Shown here: positions 11,641 to 24,300 of the stretch, piece after piece
Position numbering within the stretch: position 1 is the stretch's first letter
Layout of the letters: each line of letters starts with the position of its first letter
Assembly (NCBI GenBank): GCA_021442155.1
Contig: CM038215.1
Coordinates: 3,620,976-3,684,975 of the forward strand
DNA: 64,000 nucleotides
Direction of reading: 5' to 3'
From: Cymbidium sinense
Taxonomy: Eukaryota > Streptophyta > Magnoliopsida > Asparagales > Orchidaceae
Made by a program: the position numbers and the translations under genes
Notes under the pieces: generated by a model
What the model was told of the DNA's origin: nothing
The model's database searches: none
What the model saw: the letters and a program-made list of their open reading frames with translations, nothing else

Positions 11641-12500
11641 GGCAAACTACCTTAAGAGAAGTCCCAAGCCCATCAGATGAAGCAGAGAGCACTTTCCTAT
11701 GCTCTTGTGGATGGTGTCTTGTATCGATAGTATTTTGATCATATGTGGTTATGTTATTTAGACGAGCACAAAACCTGTAAAATCATGATCGAGGTACACT
11801 CAGAATTATGTGGAGCTGACCATTTTGGTTGAAAGTTGAAAGTTAATATCAAGAGACTAGAATACTATTGACCATCGATGTTCAAAGATTGCATGAATAC
11901 GACTAGGCGATGCCACCAATGTTAAATACACGGTGTGGTCCTACATGAACCACTTAACATTCTACATGCTATATTGGTCTTATAGCCATTCGAGTGTTGG
12001 GGTACTGACATAGTGGGTCTGATTGATCCTCATTCTTTTAAGGGTCATCAGTTCATCTTAGATGCTATGATCTACTTATCTAAATGGGCGAAGGCGATTC
12101 TGCTCAAAGAGGTCACATCTCAGCATGTGCTCTAGTTTTCTAAGAACCATATCGTATATAGGTTCAAAGTGCTTTAATGAATTATATTTGATAATGTTAT
12201 TGCATTCAAGAGCACCTAGATCAATAAGTTTTCTTAGAGGCATAGCATAGATTGGATATATTCTACCATCAACTTCCTGAGGAAAAATGGCATAGCAGAA
12301 GCCTTTAACAAAACTCTTATCCAAATACTGAAGAAGACACTCGACAATAACAAGCGATAGTGGTATGAGCAATTAGTTGAATCCTTATGGGACTACTACA
12401 TCACATTTAAAACTCCAACTCAGTCTACTTCTTTCTCCTTAGTGTATGGGTCTAAAGCCATTCTACCATTAGAAGTTCAACTCCCATCACTAAGCATAGT
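11640..12500 (+). pseudogene. element A copy 1: integrase remnant
   Basis: Ty3/gypsy integrase with readable parts. The N-terminal zinc-binding H-H-C-C pattern is preserved in order (EVHSELCGADH, then FKDC and CHQC, 11,790-11,925). The first catalytic Asp is in WGTDIVG (12,007-12,009), the second in IIFDNVIAF (about 12,190), and the Glu in NGIAEAFNKTL (about 12,290-12,320). All three acids of the D,D-35-E set can still be seen, but several in-frame stops and frameshifts interrupt the gene. This is the better preserved integrase of the two copies. Confidence 0.8.
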
Positions 12501-12519
12501 TGTCGGTAGCAAGATCAAA

Positions 12520-13020
12520 ATATAGTAGAATGCCAAATTGCAGTTAGAAGAACTTGAAGGTTTGGAGGAGAGATGCCTACAGGCATGCTAAAACCTCAAG
12601 TTATACAAAGCTAAAATGATTCACGCTCATAATAGGTTGGTCCATCCTAGAGCTTTTCAAGTAGGAGAGCTTATTTTGGTTCTAAGGAGACTAATTATTA
12701 TGATCTTGCTACCCACAGCTAGAATCACAATATAGTAGAATGCCAAATTGCGGTTAGAAGAAATCGAAGGTTTGGAGGAGAGATGCCTACAGGCATGCTA
12801 AAACCTCAAGTTATACAAAGTTAAAATGATTCAAGCTCACAATAGGTTGGTCCATCCTAGAGCTTTTCAAGTAGAAGAACTCGAAGGTTTGGAGGAGAGA
12901 TGCCTACAGGCATGCTAAAACCTCAAGTTATACAAAGCTAAAATGATTCAAGCTCACAATAAGTTGGTCCATCCTAGAGCTTTTCAAGCAGGAGAGCTTA
13001 TTTTGGTTCTAAGGAGACTG
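12520..13020 (+). repeat. local tandem triplication within integrase 3' part
   Basis: A unit starting TATAGTAGAATGCC at 12,521 recurs at 12,731 (210 bp apart). A third, shorter unit starts near 12,871 at AGAAGAACTCGAAGG. All three carry the phrase GGAGGAGAGATGCCTACAGG and a block encoding HNRLVHPRAFQ-like residues. Units 1 and 2 are nearly identical, so this duplication is young compared with the decay of the element. Copy 2 has lost this entire region. Confidence 0.85.
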
Positions 13021-13170
13021 ATTATTCCCGTCGTAAGATGGGAGGCAAGTTTGAACCCACTTGGGAAGGCCTTTTTCCCATAGAGAAGGCCTACCAAGGA
13101 GGATCTTCTTAGCTTAATCATAAAGGATAGTGCCCAATGCTTCCAATCATTGAGCTTTACTTAAAGAAAT
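13020..13170 (+). pseudogene. element A copy 1: polyprotein C terminus
   Basis: Reads GGKFEPTWEG, the usual phrase near the C-terminal end of plant gypsy integrases, followed by a decayed KAYQGGSS and IELYLKKYY before a stop at about 13,170. This marks the end of pol. In copy 2 only FNPLGKDF-like residues near 56,367-56,390 remain, joined directly to the central integrase by a deletion. Confidence 0.7.
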
Positions 13171-15120
13171 ATTATAAATCATGTTTGGAAATAATTATCA
13201 TCAATAAAAATTCCATTTGGAATTCAATCTCTTCCATGATGAAAGTATTCTTGTTTACGAATCTGCCATAATGCGTTTAGGGTAGGTGTAAGAAACTCTA
13301 GCAGCATCCTATCCTTCATTGACATTACACAAACATAAACTACACACAAACATATAAAATAAACACATATATTTTATCTCGGGCTACTTTGAATTGAAAT
13401 AATGCCCCCAACAACACTCACTCAGTAGCTGCTCTATGTTGGGCTGACATATTACCCTGCTAGTGTGTCACCCCAATGGTGTTCTTGCTTTATAGGATGT
13501 AAGTTTGCTATGCTTTCCTTCCTTACTTGGCCACTGCACACCGATGAGAACCTTCTTATTTTGGTTAGCCTTATTGCATGGCCGATAAAGTACCTCATGT
13601 TGGATTTGTTTAAGAAGATGTGAGTATTCTATGTTTGTTTCTTGGATTAGCCTTTGAGCACTGACTGGGTCAAGTATATTTGAGGTTTAGGATAAGTCCC
13701 CTAGCAGCTCCTTCCCTCCTAGCTACTTCAAGTTTGGGTCCAGTCCTTCCTCGGGGCTCCCCATTTAGTAGTTTCTCTAGGTCAAATAGCTTCTATCCTA
13801 TCGATGACAGACTATCCCAATGATCAATTCCATCTGGAAAGTTGTAAACCTACATGCTTTCTTTCTAGATTGATCATTGCACATCGACGTGCACCTTAGG
13901 TTGGTTGGTTCTCACTAGTCTGATGGATACACCACTCATGCTGATGGATACACCTTAGGTTGGTTAGTTCTCGCACCTTAGGATACATCACTCATGGAAG
14001 ATGTAAGTCTGTTACACTTTCTCTTTGAGTTGGCCACTGTACAACTATAAGCTTTCTTTTCTAGGGCTTAGGATAATGCCCCTAGTAGCACCTCCCCTAT
14101 GTGCACTATATTTAGATCACATCCTTTGTGACCCCATTTAGACAATACCTAGGTTAATATTGGTTTAGACAGTTCCCCTTTCATAGTAACCACCCCTGTG
14201 GTTGGGGAATCCATCCTATGGATGTATAGATTCTCCCTTAGTCTAGCGAGATAGGTCAAGGCGACATAGCCCCTTCTCGCTTGGTCCCTTGCACACCATA
14301 GGTCCACATGAACATATATATTCAATGGATTAGGAGGACACCCTTAGTGGTATCTTTTCTCAAGCAGGCATCCTATCTTTAGGGCAGTGTCAATAAAACT
14401 CCCTAAAGGAATCGATTGACTACTCTTGAGTTGATATAAGTCCCCAACTGCATTCACTTAGTAGTCGCCCCTAAGTTAGGTTTGATTTGTTGTGCTACTA
14501 ACAGGTCACCCCATCATTTGTTCCCTGCTTAGCAGATGTAAGTCTGCTACACCTTATTTCTATCATAGTCATTGCACATCGAAAGGAAACCCCTTAGGCT
14601 GGCTAGCTCTACCCCACGGCTAGTAGACTATCCCTTTAGATTTGTAAATTTGAGATAGGATAAGCCTGATATAGCCTCTTCTTAGTGGGTCCATCGCACA
14701 CCAACTTGGTCCATAAATTAAATCTATCAAATTTGATTAAGCTCACATCCCTAGTAGATATACCCTTAATTCAAAATCAAATTAAAATAATAAACCATAT
14801 CAAATCACATGAAATTAACATAAAATTAATCTTGACTACTTCTGAGTTGACATAAGTCCCTAGTGCAATTCACTCAATAGTCACCCTAGGTCAGGTTCAA
14901 AGATGTAAGTTTGCTATGCCTTCTTCCTTGCACAACCAGTGCACATTGAAAAACAATCGCTTAGGTTGGCTAGCTCTACCCCATAGTCGGTAGACTATCC
15001 CTTTGGATTTGTAAACCTGAGGTCGGTCAAGGGTGATATAGCCCCTTCTCAATGGGTCCAACACACACCGATAGGGTCCATACATTAACTCAAATTAAAT
15101 TAAACCCAATTTGATTTTTC
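13170..15120 (+). repeat. element A 3' region with degenerate ~370-bp tandem repeats
   Basis: Non-coding. Related blocks start with GATGTAAGTYTGCTAYGCC at about 13,495, 13,997, 14,532 and 14,900, with a more diverged one at 13,837. Each is followed by TTGCACATCGA-, CTTAGGTTGGCTAGCTC- and GACTATCCCTTTGGATTT-like phrases and ends in TATAGCCCCTTCT..GGGTCC..CACACC. The last two intervals are about 370-400 bp. The frames at 14,897-15,085 and elsewhere are not coding. The region is repeated at 56,400-57,770. It may be the 3' untranslated part or LTR of element A. Confidence 0.65.
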
Positions 15121-15690
15121 CACAGTGGAGTTAAATCATACCCTTCTCCCCAGTGTATCCCCAAATCATTTATAAACAAGTCAAGCAAACAAATCAAATT
15201 TAAAAAGTAACCTCCCCAATTAAGCCAAATTAAACCAACTCCCCTAGTAGTCTAAACCAAAGAAATCTAACCAAACTCTTATTCCTAGTGGATACATCCC
15301 CAAACAAATCTATGAAATCAAACTCAAATCCTAATCCCAAGTGGATAGCCTAAACCTGCTTCCCTAGTTGATGCTTCATATACCCGATCCCTAGTGGACT
15401 CGAGCCCATATCTCTAGCCAATATGCCTCCGCATCAATTAAAATAAAACAAATTAAAGTCAATTTGATCTTAATCCTCGGTGAATTATAGATTATTATCC
15501 CCAATGGATCTTCTTTCCATAAATCATATAATCAAATCAAATTCAAACCTCATCCCCAGCAAATGTTTTTCTTCTATGCCCTCGATATAGACCCCTTACA
15601 TGTCATGTCCAATGCATGTGTGATCCCCTAGAGGATTTTTCTCCATGTCCTTGAAATGGAATTCTCATCAAATCTTATTTCTTCTCTAAA
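15120..15690 (+). repeat. stretch with recurring CCCTAGTGGAT-like motif
   Basis: A short motif near TCCCTAGTGGAT recurs every roughly 40-60 bases (for example near 15,150, 15,242, 15,287, 15,342, 15,362, 15,391 and 15,500), separated by AT-rich, A/C-biased spacers. Copy 2 shows the same pattern at 57,770-58,330. No coding potential. Confidence 0.5.
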
Positions 15691-17276
15691 GCACAACTTT
15701 AATAGTTCAACCAAAAGCCTAACAATGTATTCGTTCATATTACATCATCTTAACTGTAATCAACATTTTATGATTTGTGATGGTGCAAGCTCAAACTAAC
15801 TATATAATATCATGCTAAATATATCATAGTGTGAATTAACAAACTATATTATATTATAATATATGATGCTATATTATAATTTGTTATAATATAATATATT
15901 GTCTAACATTACACCTCATTAGAATCTCTTAAAAGAAACAAATAACAAAATTTTCTCAAAATATGACTAATGTTCATTTTGGATGTAAAATTATTATTTT
16001 TCTATTAGAAATGGTGCAAAATAGTATAATTTTGGTGTTGCTTCTTCGTGTGTGCCATGAATTTGGCCAAATTCTTCCATGTCATCCTTCAAATTAACAT
16101 TTTTGTGTGTTTTGACCCAATGTATTATAACAAAAGTAAAACATACTAAAATGTACAATAACATTTCTAAACACACCACCACATTCATATACATGTGAAG
16201 TTATATTGTTATGTACATTATATTTTAATATGCTTTCATATAATATATTATCTTACATTACACCTTAAAATGAATGACTTTATGCAAAAAAGTTATAAAA
16301 TTTGGTTGAAAAATGAACATTTATTTTGGATGCAAAATTCTATTCTTTTAATTAAATGACACCCCATATGATGTTCCCTAAAGCTTAACTTAAATTTGTC
16401 CAAATCCATCATCTCAACCTATAAATCGATTTTTATCAATTATACCCGGTACAAACTCTACTACATCATACTATAATAAACTAAAATATACTAAACAATA
16501 AGTACACAATACACTATAATGCATGACACTACACAATCTTATGGCATCCTATAACATATTATATTATATTATAATTTATTATATCTCATCACAAGGGATT
16601 GCTTATGACAATAAATAATAAAATTATTCTAAACAATAAAAAACTATATATTTTAGTCGTATCACTTACATATTTTAAATTAAAAGAATAAATTATGATG
16701 CCATGCTCTACCTATTATGAATTTAGCCAAATTCCACCATTTTAAAGTCTAAATCAACATTTTTATAAATAACACTAGTGTAGGCTTAATAGCATGATTG
16801 TAAAATGCTAAAAGAATTTAAAATATGCATGACTATATATTATGATATATTATGTTATATTTTGTTGCAACATATAATATTTATTTTGAACATAAAATCT
16901 TAATTTTTAGACTACAAGTGGTGTAGCACACCTTTGGTACTACAACATAATTCCCACTATAAATTTAACAAATTTCATGATCTAATTTATTAAATCAATA
17001 TGTTTATGATTTATATTAATATAAACTCTAGGGCATAATACCATAATATACTAAAACATTTTAAAATATCTTATAACATCCAAAAACACATCACTACATG
17101 CTCAAATATATGATGTTGCATTATATTATAATATATGGTATTATAATCTAATTTAGTGTTAGGGTTCAGAGTATTCAAATCTTTAATAGTCAAAGGAAAG
17201 TCTCTTGAGGACATTTTCTTTAGCTACCATAATTAGGTCATTCTTTAGATCTACTCCTAATGACATCTTTATTCAT
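15690..17276. repeat. AT-rich satellite, ~330-bp monomers (copy 1)
   Basis: About five diverged monomers. The phase marker AACATTTTTATGATT-like (AACATTTTATGATTTG, AACATTTTTGTGTG, and so on) falls at about 15,762, 16,096, 16,427, 16,756 and 16,996, giving steps of 334, 331, 329 and 240. A second marker, AATTTGGCCAAATTC-like, falls at 16,059, 16,391, 16,719 and 16,961 with the same steps. Monomers contain alternating TATTATATTATAATATAT stretches able to fold back. No genes; the minus frame at 15,994-16,194 is chance. The block ends where the telomere-like array begins. Confidence 0.8.
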
Positions 17277-17540
17277 GGTTTAGGGTTAGGGTTTAGGGTT
17301 AGTTTAGGATTTAAGGTTTAGAGTTAGTTTGGGTTAGGTTTAGTTAGGTTTAGAATTAGGAGTTTAGGTTTTGGTTTAGGTTTATAATTTAGGGTTTAGA
17401 GTTTAGGTTTAAGGTTTTAGAATTTGAGTTTAGGAGTTTAAGGATTTAGGTTTAGAAGTTTAGATTTTTAGGGATTAAGGATTTAGGTTTAGGTTTGATT
17501 TAGTTTTAAAGTTTAATTTAAGATTTATTTTCCTAAAATA

Positions 17541-17986
17541 AATTAGTCAACATTTCTTATTTTTCGATTTCATCTCCCAAGTAGCACCATAAGACATGAT
17601 GACATAGATAAAAATGAGCAACAAATAAAAGCCCTACATAAGTAGTATCATCTCTACTATAAGACACCATTCTATAAGCGATGGAATTAGATCAATCGTT
17701 CTTGAGTTTCTCTTATTCCCATCAGAACCACCCCCACCTCTCGAGTAGTAGTATCCACCATGATATCCTAGATCTCTCCCTCTGCCACTACCATGGTTTT
17801 AACCTTCATCGCTCCTCCCACTACCATAACCACCCTTTGCTTTCGACCACCACCTCCATATCCGCCGACACCTCTAGAGCCCCCCCACCACTCTACAATA
17901 GCAGTCTCGCCTTAGCCACCATGGCCCAGATCTGGGCCAGGCTGGTTGACCACGATGTTTTTTGTGGTCAGGTTCTACATTCTTAG
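17541..17986 (-). pseudogene. GR-RBP 3' fragment, copy 1
   Basis: On the minus strand, the 3' end of a plant glycine-rich RNA-binding protein gene (GRP7/GRP8 type: one RRM plus Gly-rich tail). This copy is frameshifted. VGGYGGGG and a C-terminal YYSRGGGGSDG stretch remain, but the early part corresponding to NGQNLDGRNITVNQAQS is scrambled and the normal stop is lost. The 3' UTR (17,541-17,690) carries the marker AAGTAGCACC, shared with copies 7 and 8. It sits about 260 bp inside the array edge, as copy 7 does in the second array, so the two are positional counterparts in the 43-kb duplication. Confidence 0.75.
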
Positions 17987-18984
17987 GGTTTAGGGTTAAT
18001 TGGTTTGGGTTTAGGTTAGTTTGGTTAGTTTAGGATTTAAGGGTTTGGGGTTTAGGTTTTAGGTTTTAGAGTTAGCATTTAGGGTTTAGGGTTTACGATT
18101 TTAGGGTTTATGATTTTAGGGTGTAGGGTTTAGGGTTAAGGGCATAAGGTTTAGGGCTTAGTTTAGGGTCTAATGTTTAGGGTTTATGATTTTGGGTTTA
18201 GGGATTTTTTAAATTAAATAAACTAGCAGGTTTAGGTTTATTTAGTTTATTTTTTATTTAATTGAGTTTATTTTATTTTTCTTATTTAGGTTTATTTAAT
18301 TTTATTTAGTTTAGTTTATTTATTTTAGGTATATTTATTTTAGTTTAAGTTTTCTATTTTAGTTTATTTTTTAGGTTTAGGTTTATTTTTTTATTTTTAG
18401 TTTAATTTCTGTGCTTAGATTTTCTTTTATTTTTAAGTTTAGGTTAGGTTTTTTGATTTATTTAGGTTAAGGTTTTAGGTAGGTTTTATTTTAGGTTTTA
18501 GGTTTTTATTTTGTTTTGGTTAGGTTTATTTTAGTCCATTTTATTTTATTTAGTTTAGTTTAGGTTTAGGTTTAGTTTATTTTAGATTTTAGTTTTAATT
18601 TATTTATTTTATTTTATTTTAGTTTAGGTATAGGTTTATTTTTTTTATTTTATTTTAATTTTATTTTAGGTTTAGGTTTTTAACATGGATTTAGGTTTAT
18701 TATTTTATTTATTTTTAAGTTTAGGTTTTATTTTTATTTTATTCCAGCTTAGGTTTTAATCTCTTTTTTATTTATTTATCTTTTATTTTTTATTCTTAGG
18801 TTTATTTTATTTTAGTTTAGTTTATTATTTATTTTATTTTAGTTTAATTTATTTTATTTTATTTTATTTTATTTAGGTTTAAGTTTAGTTTTAATTTTAT
18901 CTTTTATCTTTTATTTTATTTAGGTTTACATTTATTTTATTTATTTTTAGGTTTATTTAATTAGGTAGGTTTAGCTTTTACTTT

Positions 18985-19350
18985 TGGTAAGCCTATGGTC
19001 AGGCCTTAGCTCAGTGGCCAGTGGGTCTTGTGGTTTAGCTCAGTGGCCTGGGTCTTAGGGCTCAGAGTTTCTAGGATTTAGGTTTCAGGGCTCAGGGCCT
19101 AGGCTCAGGGTTTGGGGTTTAGGTTTGTGGCCTGCAGCTTTTTCTGTGGTTGGGTTGTAGGCTAGTTGGCTATGGTGGCTTGGGTTTTAGGGTTTTGGAT
19201 TTATGGTTTAGTGTGGCAGCTGGAGGGTTCAGGTTTAGGTCTTGTGGTTTAGGGCTTAGGGTTTAGGGTAGATTTAGTTTTAGAGTGGGTTTTGTGTTTT
19301 GGGTTTGGGATTTGTGTGGTCAGGGTTTGTGGTTAGTTTGGGGTTTTAAA
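18985..19350 (+). repeat. GC-richer island of heptamer variants
   Basis: Within the array, heptamers shift from TTTAGGG towards CTCAGGG, CCTAGGG and CAGTGGCC-type variants (for example GGCTCAGGGCCTAGGCTCAG near 19,090). The seven-base rhythm is still visible. Similar islands lie at 20,920-21,300, 34,880-35,160, 36,950-37,265, 38,640-38,975, 62,290-62,450 and 63,840-64,000. Confidence 0.6.
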
Positions 19351-20919
19351 AAAATTAAAATGGGCAAGTCAGTTTAATTAGTTTATTTATTATTTATTTG
19401 AGTTTATTTTTATTTATTTATTTAGGTTTATTTTTTATTTTTATTTAGTTTAATTACTTTATTTTAGTTTATATTACTATTTTAATTTATTTTTTAGGTT
19501 TAGGTTTACTTTTTAATTCAGTTTTACTTTAATTTAATTTTTTTAGGTTTAGGTTTAATTTATTTTTTTTTCGGTTTAGGTTTAGGTTTTTATTTTACTT
19601 TTTTAGGTTTTATATTTTAGTTTAGGTTTAGGTTTGGTTAATTTTAGGTTTAGGTTTAAGTTTTATTTATTTTAGTTTAGTTTATTTAATTTAGGTTTAG
19701 GTTTATTTTATTTTATTTTAGGATTAGGTTTTTTTTAGTTTTAGTTTAGTTTTATTTTATTTACTTTTAGGTCTATTTTGGTTTGGTTTAATTTAAATTT
19801 TGTTTTATTTTTTTGATTTATTTTATTTTAGTTTTATTTTAATTAGGTTTTATTTTAGGTTTATTTTATTTTAGTTTAGTTTAGGTTTTATTTATTTTAT
19901 TTTATTTTATTTTTATTTTATTTTTAGGTTTAGTTTATTTTATAGGTTTTATTTATTTTAGTTAGGTTAGAATCTTTTTATATTTTCACTCAGGTTTATG
20001 TTTTAGTTTTAAGGTTTAGGAATGGGTTTGTGAGTTATTGTAGGGTCAGTGGTCTGGTTTTAGGGTCTGGCTCAGTGGCTTTAGGGTTTTAAAGGTTTAG
20101 GGTTTAAGGTCCAGGGTTTAGGGTTGGGGCCTAGGGCCTAGGTTTAGGGTTTAGTTTTTATTTTTAAAAAAACATGCAAAATTTTAGGATTATGTAGTTT
20201 ACTTAGTTTATTTTTTTGTTTATTTTTATTTATTTTATTTTTTCTTTTTATTTAGTTTTACTTTTTATTTTTATTTAGTTTAGTTTACTTAGTTTAGGTT
20301 TATTTATTTTAGTTTAGGTTTTTTATTTTAGTTTATTTTTTATGTTTATGTTTATGTTTATTTTTTTAGTTTAGTTTTATTTTTATTTAATTTTTTAAGT
20401 TTAAATTTTATTTTTTATTTTTAGGCTTAGATTTAGGTTTTTATTTTATTTTTTTTAGTTTTAGGTCTTTGGTTTTTAATTTAGGTTTACTTTTATGTTT
20501 TATTTTTTAGTTTAGGTTTAGACTTTTTTATTTTATTTAGTTTAGAGTTTATGTTTAGCTTACTATAGGTTTATGTTTAACTTTTATTTATTTTATTTTA
20601 GTTTATTTGTGTTTAGATTTAGGTTTATTTTATTTTGTTTATTTTATGTTTATTTTTTTTTGTTTATGGTTTAGGTTTTATTTATTATTTATTTTTAGGT
20701 TAATTTTTTAGGTTTAAGCTTTTATTTAGATTTTATTTTATTTTATTTTAGGTTTAGTTTAATTTAATTTTATGTTTAGTTTTTTATTTTATTAAGTTTT
20801 TTTATTCTAAGGTTTATTTTATTTTTTACTTTAGGTTTTTTTTCATTTATTTATTTTATTTAATTTATTATTAGTTAGTTGTTTTATTTTATTTTATCTT
20901 TATCATTTAGTTTAGATCT

Positions 20920-21300
20920 TGGCCTGTGGGCCCATGGCCCAGATTTAGGTTTAGGGATTTAGTGGTCCGTGATCTAGTGGCCTGTGGCCAGTGTCATTAG
21001 CCAGTGGCCTGGGTTTTGTGGTCAGAGTGGCCTAAGCCTCATGGCCCAGGGCCAGTTTAGATAAGAGTGTCAGTCAGGGCTCATGATAGGGAGGGGCCTG
21101 TGGGCCTGTGACTCCAGGGCCTGTGGCCCAAGATCTGTGGCTCAGCTCAGGTTGTGGCCTGGCCTGGGGGGTTTAGATTGTGGCCAGTGGTTTAGGCTCA
21201 GTGGCCTGGGCCTAGGGTCAGTTTTAGGGCTCAGTCAGGATTTAGAACTCAGTGGCCTAGGGTTTAGGGTGGTCAGAATAGGATCAGGATTTAGGTAGGG
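20920..21300 (+). repeat. GC-richer CTCAGTGGCC island
   Basis: Second island of the same kind, with repeated GTGGCC, CTCAGTGGCCTGGG and GGGCCTGTGGCC phrases. The frame at 21,083-21,298 crosses it but is only a translation of the repeat and has no family resemblance. Confidence 0.6.
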
Positions 21301-24300
21301 TTTTTTTAAAGAAAAGCAAACCCATAGTTTAAGTTTATTTACTTTATTATTTAATTTTTTTTATATTTAGGTTTTATTTATTTATTCATTATTTATTTAT
21401 TTCAATTTAGGTTTTTTATTTTAGTTTATTTTTTTTTTTATGTTTATTTTTTAGTTTAGTTTTATTTTTATTTTATTTTTAAGGTTTATTTTTTATTTTT
21501 TTTATTTTTAGGTTTAGGTTTAGGTTTTAATTTTTTTTTTGGTTGAGGTTTTGGGTTTATAATTTTAGTTTTATTTTTAGGTTTTATTTTTTAGTTTTGG
21601 TTTAGGTTTATTTTAGGTTGTACTTATTTATTTTATTTAGTTTACGGTTTAAGTTTAGTTTATTTTAGGTTTAGGTTTAGGTTATATATATTTTAGTTTA
21701 GTTTATTTTAGTTTAGTTTAAGTTCATTTTATTTTGTTTATTTTATTTTATTTTAGTTTAGTTTTATTTTAGATAGATTTGTGCTATTTTTTTATTTATT
21801 TAGTTTAGTCTTTATTTTATTTTATTTTAGGTTTATTTTATTTTTATTTTATGTTTAGTTTTATTTTATTTATGTTTTTATTTTTTAGGTTTATTTTATT
21901 TTTTAAATTTAGTTTAGGTTTTTCTTTATTTTATGTTATTTTAAATTTGATTATTTATTTTATTTAAATTTTAAGATTAGGTCTAGGCTTAGATTTTAGT
22001 TTAGGTTTTTATTTGATTTGGTTTTTTATTTTATTTAAGTTTAGGTTTTATTTATTTATTTTATTTTTAGGGTTTATTTAGTTTAGAATTAAGTTTTAGG
22101 TTTTAGGTTTGTGGTTTATGTGGTTTAGGGTCTCGAGGTTGGGTTTAGGTTTAGGGTTTGTGGGTAGGATTTAGGGTTTAGGGGTTTTAGGGTTTTATTA
22201 TTAGTGGTCAGGTTTAAGGTTATTGGGTTTAGGGTTTGGGGTTTGTTAGTTGTTATTTTAGGATATGGCTTATGCATTTTTTTAAAAAAGTAGGATTAGG
22301 TATTTTATTTTATTTATTTCAATTTAATTTATTTTTTTATTTTTAATTAGGTTTATTTTGTTATTTTTATTTACGTTGGTTTATTTATTTTAGTGTAGGT
22401 TTTTTATTTTAGTATATTTTTTAGGTTTAGGTTTATGCTATGATTAATTTTTATTTAGTTTTATTTTTATTTTATTTTTTAAGTTTAGGTTTTATTTTTT
22501 ATTTTTAGGTATAGGTTTAGGTTTTTGTTTTATTTTTTAAGGTTTAGGTTTTAGGTTTTTATTTTATATTTATTTTTAAATTTTATTTTTTAGTTTAGTT
22601 ATAGGTTTATTTTTAGTTTATTTTATTTGATTCAGTTTAGGCTTTAGTTTTAGTTTATTTTAGGTTTAGGTTTAGGTTTCATTTATTTTAATTTAGGTTT
22701 AGTTTTATTTTATTTTGTTTATTTTATTTTTATTTTAGATTTAGTTTTACTTTTAGGGGTTTATATTTTTATTTATTTTTATGTTTTATTATTAGGTTTA
22801 GGTTTTATTTAGTTTTTATTTTATTTTATTTTTGGTTTATTTTATTTTTATTTTACATTTAGTTTTTATTTTTTTATGGTTTTTTTATTTTTAGGTTCAT
22901 TTTATTTTTTTAGTTTAGTTTAGGTTTTTATTTATTTTATGTTAGTTTAGATTTAATTTATTATTTTATTTTATTTTTAAGTTTGGGTTTTGGTTTAGGT
23001 TTTAGTTTAGGTTTTTATTTTATTTTATTTTTAAATTTTATTTAGGTTTAAGTTTTATTTATTTATTTTATTTGTAGGTTTTACTTAGTTTAGGTTTAGT
23101 TTTAGGTTTGTGGTAGGGTTTTGGTTTAGGGTTTAGTTAGATAAGGTTTAGGGTTTAGGGTTTAAGGATTTAGGGTTTAGGGTTTAGGGTTTAGGGTTTA
23201 TGGTTTAGGGTTTAGGGCTGTAGATTTAGGGTTTTGAGTTTTGGGATTAGGGTTTAGTGTTTTTTTTTTTAAATTAAGTAAACTTGTAGGTTTTGGTTTA
23301 TTTAGTTTAGTTATTTATTTATTTTTATTTTTATATATGTTTATTTTTATTTGTATTTAGTTTAATTTATTTATTTAAGGTTTATTTTTTAGTTTATTTT
23401 TTTGGTTTAGGTTTAGGCTTTGGTTATTTTTTTAGTTCAGTTTTATTTTTATTTTATTTTTTAGGTTTAAGCTTTATTTTTTATTTTTAAGTTTAGGTTT
23501 AGGTTTTATGTTTTTATTTTATATTTTTTTAGGAATTATTTGTTAGTTTAGGTTTATGTTTATTTTTTGTTTAGATTTGGGTTCAGTTTATTTTAGGTTT
23601 AGGATTGGGTTATATTTATTTTAGTTTAGTTTATCTTAGTTTAAGTTTAAGTTTTTTTTTTTTTTTAGGTTTAGGTTTTTCTTAGTTTAGGGTTAAGGTT
23701 TTCTTTTATTTATTTTAGGATTTATTTTAGATTTATTTTTTTATATTTTATTTTATTTTCGTGATTTTTTTAGTTTAGTTTAGGCTTTTTTATTTATCTT
23801 ATTTTAGTTTAGTTTTATTTTTATTTTCTTTCTTTTGGGTTTAAGTTTTAGATTATGTTTTATTTTATTTTATTTTTCATTTTATTTTTAGGTTTTCTTA
23901 TTTATTTTAGTTTTAGGTTTTATTTAGTTTAGGTTTATGTTTCTAACTTTTTAGGTTTTAGGGTTTAGGTTTTAGGTTTTACTTTAGATTTATTTTGAGA
24001 GTTTAAGTCATTTTAGTTTATTTTATTTTATTTAGTTTAGGTTTAGTTTATTTTAGGTTTAGAATTAGGTTTTATTAATTTTAGTTTGGGTTTAGGTTAT
24101 TTTATTTTGTTTATGTTAGGTTTAGGTTTTTAGTTAGTTTTTATTTTATTTTATTTTAGGTTTATTTTATTTAGCGTTTAGTTTTATTTATTTAAGTTTA
24201 TTTTATTTTAGTTTAGTTTAGGTTTTATTTCTTTATTTTAGTTTAAGTTTTATCTTTATTTGATTTTATTTTTAGGTTTTAGGTTTAAGTTTTAGTTTAG

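Noticed and set aside
13495..15070. CRISPR array in the ~370-bp repeats
   Set aside because: Repeats are long, diverged and without uniform short spacers, and the context is a plant genome.
14580..15080. tRNA gene suggested by GGCTAGCTCTACCCC phrases
   Set aside because: The phrase resembles a B-box only loosely, no cloverleaf can be formed around it, and it recurs as part of a tandem repeat.
21083..21298. Open frame over the GC-richer island
   Set aside because: Repeat-derived, no family resemblance and no start or splice context.
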